This document shows, in pieces, positions 57,085-64,000 of a DNA stretch of 64,000 nt. Position numbers and translations under genes: made by a program. The notes beneath the pieces were generated by a model. That model saw only the letters and a list, made by a program, of their open reading frames with translations. It was not told the DNA's origin and did no database searches. The DNA is taken from NCBI GenBank assembly GCA_964019135.1, contig OZ025253.1:2574233-2638232 (forward strand), written 5' to 3'. Each line of letters begins with the position of its first letter. Position 1 is the stretch's first letter. The stretch comes from Arenicola marina (Eukaryota; Annelida; Polychaeta; Arenicolidae).

Positions 57085-57690
57085 ACGACATGCGGTTTAA
57101 TGTTTCAATTCATCCTCGCCATTTTGCCGCAATGAACTGTGGGATTGAATCGTGCTTGATGGCAGGACTGGTGACAGGTGAGAGGTACGGCAACTAAGGC
57201 CCACTGGGACGGGGGAAAAGGTGAGGGGGGGGGTGGGGGGGTGATGTTGTCACCGCCGGAAACCCGAGAGAGTGCGCTCCTGTAGCTAGAGGGCGCTGCC
57301 TGCTGTCGTGGCCTCTTGTGCCATGGAAAATTAGCTTACGTGCCAGGGCAAGCTTGTAAATGGTGGCGCCCCGTGGCGGGAATGTGTTAAACTAAGGCGG
57401 CAGCGTGCTCACAATGTGGGGGTGCTAAGGGTGAGGGGGGGGTGGTGGTAAAGGTGAGATGGGTAAGGGTGGGGTAGGGGTGGTACGGACAGGGGGGCTG
57501 CTGAATGAAAGGCAAATTAAATCACGTCCGGTCAATTTGAGACCAATGCCCCCTAGCGGTAGCAAGGGAAGTTAACACGCTCACAGTGAGAGGTGCATGA
57601 CGGGACGTGGAACCCGGCCTCTCGCGGCCTCAACGATATTAAAAGAACTTATTCTATGTGATTTGCAAGGGCTATAACCAACCGGCCCCA
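57085..57690. other. Unique spacer with two CTCF-like motifs
   Basis: TAGCTAGAGGGCGCTG lies at 57283-57298 (+) and ACCGCTAGGGGGC at 57548-57560 (-). G-rich runs lie at 57226-57240 and 57431-57480. No gene recognised. Confidence 0.45.
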
Positions 57691-58354
57691 CAGCCACAGC
57701 CACAGCCACAGCCACAGCTACAGCCACAGCTACAGCCACAGCTACAGCCACAGCCACAGCTACAGCTACAGCCACAGCTACAGCCACAGCTACAGCCACA
57801 GCTACAGCTACAGCCACAGCTACAGCCACAGCTACAGCCACAGCTACTGCTACAGCTACAGCTACAGCCACAGCTACAGCTACAGCCACAGCTACAGCCA
57901 CAGCTACAGCTACAGCCACAGCTACAACTACAGCCACAGCCACAGCTACAGCCACAGCTACAGCCACAGCTACAGCCACAGCTACAGCCACAGCTACAAC
58001 TACAGCTACAGCTACAGCCACAGCTACAACTACAGCTACAGCCACAGCTACAGCCACAGTTACAGCTACAGCTACAGCCACAGCCACAGCTACAGCTACA
58101 GCTACAGCCACAGCCACAGCTACAGCTACAACTACTGCTACAGCCACAGCTACAGCCACAGCCACAGCTACAGCCACAGCTACAGCCACAGCCACAGCTA
58201 CAGCTACAGCCACAGCCACAGCCACAGCTACAGCTACAGCCACAGCCATAGCTACAGCCACAGCTACAGCCACAGCCACAGCCCCAGCTACAGCCACAGC
58301 CACAGCCACAGCCATAGCCACAGCTACAGCCACAGCCACAGCTACAGCTACAGC
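57691..58354 (+). repeat. CAGCCA/CAGCTA hexamer array, about 110 copies
   Basis: Two hexamers, CAGCCA and CAGCTA, alternate irregularly, with rare CAACTA, CTGCTA, CAGTTA and CATAGC variants. The + frame gives Pro-Gln-Leu-Gln and the minus frame Ala-Val repeats of up to ~250 residues. Both are simple repeat translations. Confidence 0.97.
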
Positions 58355-58587
58355 GCCACGTGCTTCTGGAATGGAAAGCTGGATGGGGAATGCTTTAGGC
58401 CGCCTTGGTGCGTGTGAATACTAAAATGAGGAACGCGTGGGGTGAAAGGATGAAATGGTCCGACACACAAGTGACTGGGAAGCACGGAACTTAAACCGTC
58501 TTAAACCGCTGCGCATTTCAAGTTGTGCTTGTTGCTTTCCTTCGTTGTTCGACACTAACACCATTGTGGTCACAACTGTGTCATCGG
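58355..58587. other. Short unique spacer before the gap
   Basis: Nothing recognised except two CTTAAACCG phrases at 58489-58509. Confidence 0.4.
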
Positions 58588-58787
58588 NNNNNNNNNNNNN
58601 NNNNNNNNNNNNNNNNNNNNNNNNNNNNNNNNNNNNNNNNNNNNNNNNNNNNNNNNNNNNNNNNNNNNNNNNNNNNNNNNNNNNNNNNNNNNNNNNNNNN
58701 NNNNNNNNNNNNNNNNNNNNNNNNNNNNNNNNNNNNNNNNNNNNNNNNNNNNNNNNNNNNNNNNNNNNNNNNNNNNNNNNNNNNNNN
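58588..58787. other. Assembly gap of 200 N
   Basis: Exactly 200 N characters, an arbitrary-length scaffold gap. It sits directly at the left edge of the G-rich 37 bp array, so the true array length is unknown. Confidence 0.99.
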
Positions 58788-60680
58788 GGGTGATATTGCG
58801 AGAGGTGTGGGGGGTGACAGGGTGAGGGTGATATTGTGAGAGGTGTGTGGGGGGACGGGGTGTGAGTGATATTGTGAGAGGTGTGGGGGGAACAGGGTGA
58901 GGGTGATATTGCGAGAGGTGTAAAGGGGACAGGGTGAGGGTGATATTGTGAGAGGTGTGGGGGGAACAGGGTGAGGGTGATATTGTGAGAGGTGTAGGGG
59001 GGACAGGGTGTGAGTGATATTGTGAGAGGTGTGGGGGGGGGGGACAGGGTGAGGGAGATATTGTGAGAGGTGTAGGGGGGACAGGGTGAGGTGATATTGT
59101 GAGAGGTAGAGGGGGGGGACAGGGTGAGGGTGATATTGTGAGAGGTGTGGGGGGAACAGGGTGAGGGTGATATTGTGAGAGGTGTGGGGGGGACAGGGTG
59201 TGAGTGATATTGTGAGAGGTGTGGGGGGGGGACAGGGTGAGGGTGATATCGTGAGAGGTGTAGGGGGGACAGGGTGAGGGTGATATTGTGAGAGGTAGAG
59301 GGGGGAGGGACAGGGTGAGGGTGATATTGTGAGAGGTGAGGGGGGACAGGGTGAGGGTGATATTGTGAGAGGTGTGGGGGGACAGGGTGAGGGTGATATT
59401 GTGAGAGGTGTGGGGGGAACAGGGTGAGGGTGATATTGTGAGAGGTGTAGGGGAGAACAGGATGAGGGTGATATTGTGAGAGGTGTAGGGGGGACAGGGT
59501 GTGAGTGATATTGTGAGAGGTGTGGGGGGAACAGGGTGAAGGTGATATTGTGAGAGGTGTAGGGGGGACAGGGTGTGAGTGATATTGTGAGATGTGTGGG
59601 GGGACGGGGTGTGAGTGATATTGTGAGAGGTGTGGGGGGAACAGGGTGAGGGTGATATTTTGAGAGGTGTGGGGGGGAACAGGGTGAGGGTGATATTGTG
59701 AGAGGTGTGGGGAGAACAGGGTGAGGGTGATATTTTGAGAGGTGTAGGGGGGACAGGGTGTGAGTGATATTGTGAGAGGTGTGGGGGGAACAGGGTGAGG
59801 GTGATATTGTGGGAGGTGTAGGGGGACAGGGTGTGAATGATATTGTGAGAGGTGTGGGGGGAACAGGGTGAGGGTGATATTGTGGGAGGTGTAGGGGGGA
59901 CAGGGTGTGAATGATATTGTGAGAGGTGTAAGGGGGGGGCGCAGGATGAGGGTGATATTGTGAGAGGTAGAAGGGGGGGGGGCAGGATGAGGGTGATATT
60001 GTGAGAGGTAGAAGGGGGGGAACAGGATGAGGGTGATATTCTGAGAGGTGTAGGGGGGACAGGGCGTGAATGACATTGTGAGAGGTGTGGGGGGAACAGG
60101 GTGAGGGTGATATTGTGGGAGGTGTAGGGGGGACAGGGTGTGAGTGATATTGTGAGAGGTGTGGGGGGAACAGGGTGAGGGTGATATTGTGAGAGGTAAA
60201 AGGGGGGGGGGGGGCAGGGTGAGGGTGATATTGTGAGAGGTGTGGGGGGGAACAGGGTGAGGGTGATATTGTGAGAGGTGTGGGGGGAACAGGGTGAGGG
60301 TGATATTGTGAAAGGTAAAAGGGGGGGGGGCAGGGTGAGGGTGATATTGTGAGAGGTGTGGGGGGGAACAGGGTGAGGGTGATATTGTGAGAGGTAGAAG
60401 GGGGGGGCAGGGTGAGGGTGATATTGTGAGAGGTGTGGGGGGGAACAGGGTGAGGGTGATATTGTGAGAGGTAGAAGGGGGGGGGCAGGGTGAGGGTGAT
60501 ATTGTGAGAGGTGTGGGGGGGAACAGGGTGAGGGTGATATTTTGAGAGGTGTGGGGGGGAACAGGGTGAGGGTGATATTGTGAGAGGTGTGGGGGGGAAC
60601 AGGATGAGGGTGATATTGTGAGAGGTGTAGGGGGGACAAGATGAGGGTGATATTGTGAGAGGTGTAGGGGGGACGGGTGT
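58788..60680 (+). repeat. ~37 bp G-rich minisatellite, about 50 copies
   Basis: The unit GGTGATATTGTGAGAGGTGT is followed by a G run of 5-12, then ACAGGGTGA. Most length variation is in the G run, and GGTAGAAGGGG replaces GGTGTGGGG in a subset. Minus-strand frames of over 700 codons read the repeat as Pro/Ser/His and even cross the N gap. They are not genes. Confidence 0.96.
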
Positions 60681-61190
60681 TGGGGTGATAGCTGGCTAAC
60701 GGGCCCGGCGGCCTCTCCGCCATTCACTCAGGGCACACCGGTCAGACCTGAGGTGCTTTGACCGAGTTCCGCGCAATTAACTCACTATTGTCTGTATAAC
60801 GGGCGGGAATCCGGACCCAGATAAGGGGCGAGCCATCTGAATAAAGATGGGGAGGGAGAGGGGAGGGGGAGGGAAGGGGGCGGGGCTGGAGGAGGGAGGG
60901 GGGGGGGTACTCTGTGCCGGACAAGGACATTGATTGCGCTCCCAGAGAGTCTGGTTTCGCGGTGTGAAGATGTAGGGTAGAAGAGGTATATAGGGCTTGG
61001 GAGTTAGGGAACGGGGGGTGGAGGCGGGGGATGGGGGTGCCGGGTGGGGGTACCGGGTGGCGGTACAGCGTGGGGTCGCCGGTCGGGGGTATAGCTCTGT
61101 GAAGACTTGAGTGGATGGCTGAGGACTTCGGCGAATGGTTCGGGATTTAAGATGTCTTTGGCAGTTGGAGTGTCGCTGAAGCTTACAGCA
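60681..61190. other. Unique spacer with G-rich parts
   Basis: GGGAGGGG-rich at 60848-60908 and short GGGTACCGGGTGG repeats at 61030-61065. No gene recognised. Confidence 0.4.
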
Positions 61191-61433
61191 GCGTGTGCTG
61201 TGTGGGGCAGGGGGACAGGGCAGGGGGGAGAGGGGCAGGGTCAGGGGGGCAGGGGGGAGGGAAGATGGGCAGGGGGAGAGGGCAGGGGACAGGGACAAGG
61301 GGAGAAGAGCCGGGGGAGATGTGGAGAGGGGCTAGGGGCGAGGGAGAGGGGCTGGGGGCGGAGAGAGGGGCTGGGGGCGGGGAGAGGGGCAGGAGGAGAG
61401 GGGCAGGGGGGGGGGGGGGGGGTTACCAAGTGG
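61191..61433 (+). repeat. Purine-rich GGGGCAGGGGGAGAG tract
   Basis: Irregular repeats of GGGGAGAGGGGCAGG and GCTGGGGGCGGAGAG, ending in a G15-class run. Translation on either strand is compositional. Confidence 0.9.
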
Positions 61434-61730
61434 ACGGCTGCAGCCACCACACACGGAGACACACAGACAGATAGACTTGACTTGGCTGAGCCTCTGTGAG
61501 ACACAATCACTTTGTGACGCGAGGATAACACTCATCCCACCAGACCGACCAGAGATTTCACGCTTCCACCCAACGAGAGAAGAGGAAATGAAAAGCCCTC
61601 TCTGTCAGGCAGCCGGCTCCCGGCACCCCCCCCCCCCCCGCGCTACAGTCTACATCCGTCCGCCTACCCACACCCTATATCCGTTACCCTACCCACCCCG
61701 CGTCCGTATCTGCTCCCTTTATTCCTCCAA
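61434..61730. other. Unique spacer
   Basis: Nothing recognised. A C13-class run lies near 61627. Confidence 0.4.
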
Positions 61731-62110
61731 AACGACCCCCACCCTCATCTCACCACCACCCCTCGATCACTCCACCCCTTCTCAGCACAACCCCCCCCCC
61801 ACCATTCCACCCCACCTCACCACTACCCTCGATCACTCCACCCCACCTCACGACACCCCCCCCCCCACCATTCCACCCCACCTCACCACCACCCCTCGAT
61901 CACTCCACCCCACCTCACCACCACCCCTCTACCACTCCACCACGACCCCTCCACCACCCCTCTACCACTCCACCACGACCCCTCCACCACCCCTCTACCA
62001 CTCCACCACGACCCCTCCACCACCCCTCTACCACTCAACCACCACCCCTCCACCATCCATCTACCACCCCACCACCACCCCCCATCACCCCACCAGCACC
62101 CCATCCCCGC
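61731..62110 (+). repeat. C-rich minisatellite with a 33 bp period in its right half
   Basis: The left half repeats CACCACCCCTCGATCACTCC. The right half (about 61930-62060) repeats CACGACCCCTCCACCACCCC plus TCTACCACTC at an exact 33 bp period, 3-4 copies. The long Pro/Thr-rich + frame is a repeat translation. Confidence 0.92.
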
Positions 62111-64000
62111 CCGCCCCACACCCTTTGAATCCGGAGCCCCTGTCGTCCCTGAACAGACCGCCAGCCGTTCTATTACCCCCACAATACCCCTGAGAGGGCG
62201 ATTCTAAATCCGCTGGACCGGGGTGGCTTTGGCCTCAGATATACCGCAAATTGAGTTGCCGCCATGTTTTTTTTTTTCTCATCGAGATTGTGAAGATCCA
62301 TTTTTCCCGTGTGTCCGCCTGTATGGGGACCTCAGGGAAAATTAATTGCGGAACCCATTTCTTTTGTGACACATATTGAGATGAATGGACTTCACCTGCT
62401 TCGGCAGTTGTCATTTGATTAGTTTTTCTTGTATCCCAGTGATACCTGTGGGTGTGAGCGCATGAATGGAAGATGCCTATCCCTGGTCGTCAAGGTAGCA
62501 CTGCTGTGGGTGCAGGGAGCGGGGCAAAACACCAGGCCCGGGGGTGGGGGGGGGGGGAGGGGGGCTGCTTCTTCAGATGCCAGAGGGATTTCACGTCATT
62601 TCCTGTTCACACGACGAGCAATATAACCAATGTCCTCGCCACCATCAAACAGCTCTAGCTCTGGGCTTTGCCTCCTTACTGATGCATATAACACGCAGTG
62701 ACTGATTGTGAAATGTAATTTGCATCTACAAAATTAGTTTGAATGTTTGAAAAAGTTTCATCAAGCAAGAAAATTAGTTTACTTTTTTTGTCGTCGATAT
62801 ATATAGGTTCTCTACAGCGTTAGCTTCAAGGCGGGTATCGACGAGAGACAGAGAGTGGACAGGGGGGTGGGGGGGGGTCATAGTCCCAGGACGGGTATGG
62901 GCGGAAGAGGGGCAGGGTGGGGGGCGTTGTGTGTATGCGTCCGAAAGCCAGGGCTATAGGCTAAGGTACGACTTCCTGGACTAATGGAACCGTCGGGGGT
63001 TCGCGCCTCTCTGTGCGAAACGTCCATGTTTGTGCAGGATTAAGATTCCAAGTCCTCGAAAAAAGTAGGTGATGTCGCCGGGTGACATGGCTCCTCCACG
63101 CTGACACTATATGACCTTCATAGGTTAAAACCCCCTTCTCTAGACTACCGACCAAAATGTACATCATTAATGAGGTGCGTTGTGTATGTCATAACCTGCT
63201 TCTGGACAAGGCCTCCATGAAGGGGAACACATTACACAAACAAACAGGACAGTCCTATGGCTGTATGTACTGTGTCCATGGACCCACACATTACCGTATC
63301 GTATCCGTGGGTAAACACCATTGCACAGCCGCGGCGGGATCATTAATATCGTCATTTCGGTGTCCAATTCCGTAGAATTAAATGGGCCATTCACGGCATC
63401 GTACTGCATAGCACACGGAATTCAACAATACAACGAAAGGAACTGATCATAATTCATTACGACGGCGAAAAGGGAAGCTATATAAAAGAAAACTGTTTTG
63501 TATTCGTGTTCGTGGAAGCAAAATCAGTGGATTTCACACAAAAAATGCTGTGGTAGTCACGTCGTGGAAACGTCGTTAAAGAAATAAAGTTTGCACCGAC
63601 TACAAGCGGATCTCCTCCAGTATTAATGGTATTCGTTGGGAAGCAATTACTCAGGAGCGGTGTTGATGATGAGTGTCTAGCCACTCACACCCAGAGGGTA
63701 GTCTCGTTGTCAATAGTGCCGGGGTGGGGGGCGGGGGGGGGGGGTGGTGACTACAGTGTGCTCTCACTGGAATCATCTCATTGCTTTACCCCGGGTTGTA
63801 CCAGGTATTACTATGTGGCCCTGTGGCTGGCTCAGTGCGGACTGTCGCCGCCATGCGTGTAGGTCTATGACCTTGCGGAGAGGGTGCTGGTTTATATATA
63901 ACACACCGTCCTGTGTGAGACATTAATGGTCCGTCGATATGATAATTGGGGTGAAAGGAATAATCATTATAATAGTTTATTGAATTCCGCTACGTGGGCG
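62111..64000. other. Single-copy stretch to the end of the window
   Basis: T11, G13 and G9 homopolymers lie near 62266, 62546 and 62870. A weak tRNA-like GGGGGTTCGCGCC at 62995-63007 follows a degenerate A-box-like TAGGCTAAGG, which may be an old SINE. Small frames at 63157-63409 and 63626-63862 are not recognised. Confidence 0.4.

Noticed and set aside
57581..58339. Ala-Val repeat frame of 252 codons, and the Pro-Gln-Leu frame opposite
   Set aside because: Simple translation of a CAGCYA hexamer array on both strands.
58421..60727. Minus-strand open frame of over 700 codons
   Set aside because: It is the 37 bp G-rich minisatellite read as Pro/Ser/His repeats, open in at least two frames, and it runs through the 200 N gap. 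No domain is present.

Overview
This is animal (eukaryotic) nuclear DNA, not bacterial. There is no compact gene content and no operon. The only convincing protein-coding sequence is one exon with a phase 1 acceptor and a phase 1 donor, encoding a 10-cysteine follistatin-type (FOLN + Kazal) module. The tRNA-derived SINE pieces, a recurring GACGTTAAATAA repeat tail and the very high minisatellite load suggest a lophotrochozoan, most likely a gastropod mollusc. That taxonomic call is inference. A 200-N scaffold gap at 58588-58787 shows this is part of a scaffolded assembly.

Layout. 1-4050: mostly single-copy sequence with C-rich tracts, a SINE fragment (2661-2775) and a weak exon candidate (3717-3867). 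4051-15035: three large arrays in close succession (16 bp x ~99, 40 bp x ~26, 44 bp x ~151). 15036-24850: single-copy islands, SINE fragments, a TA-rich block and arrays with 12, ~41 and 35 bp units. 24855-31720: a 43 bp cAMP-response-element-like array, a ~1.6 kb element bounded by ~160 bp inverted repeats, a 62 bp array (~26 copies) and a 47 bp array (8 copies). 33360-34220: C-rich repeats. 34221-39057: GC-rich, mostly unique sequence ending in the follistatin-type exon at 38821-39057, which is agrin-like and on the + strand. 40411-43510: 97 bp and GTGTCG arrays. 44200-51940: a 34 bp array of ~227 copies whose + strand unit looks like a 3' splice site. 53996-54420: a cluster of nuclear-receptor half-sites. 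56163-60680: a 65 bp TATA-containing array, a CAGCYA hexamer array, the N gap and a ~37 bp G-rich array. 61190-64000: purine- and pyrimidine-rich repeats, then unique sequence.

By my estimate tandem repeats make up about 28 kb, a little over 40% of the window, in more than 20 unrelated families. Several have higher-order structure that I checked by matching variant units at fixed spacing. Almost every long open frame in the window is a repeat read as protein and is not annotated as a gene. The possible exception is the ~410-codon stop-free frame running into the follistatin-type exon, which could be an alternative N-terminus with a type II membrane anchor. If the gene continues downstream on the + strand, much of 39058-64000 may be its intron. 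That would place the 34 bp splice-acceptor-like array in sense orientation inside a pre-mRNA.
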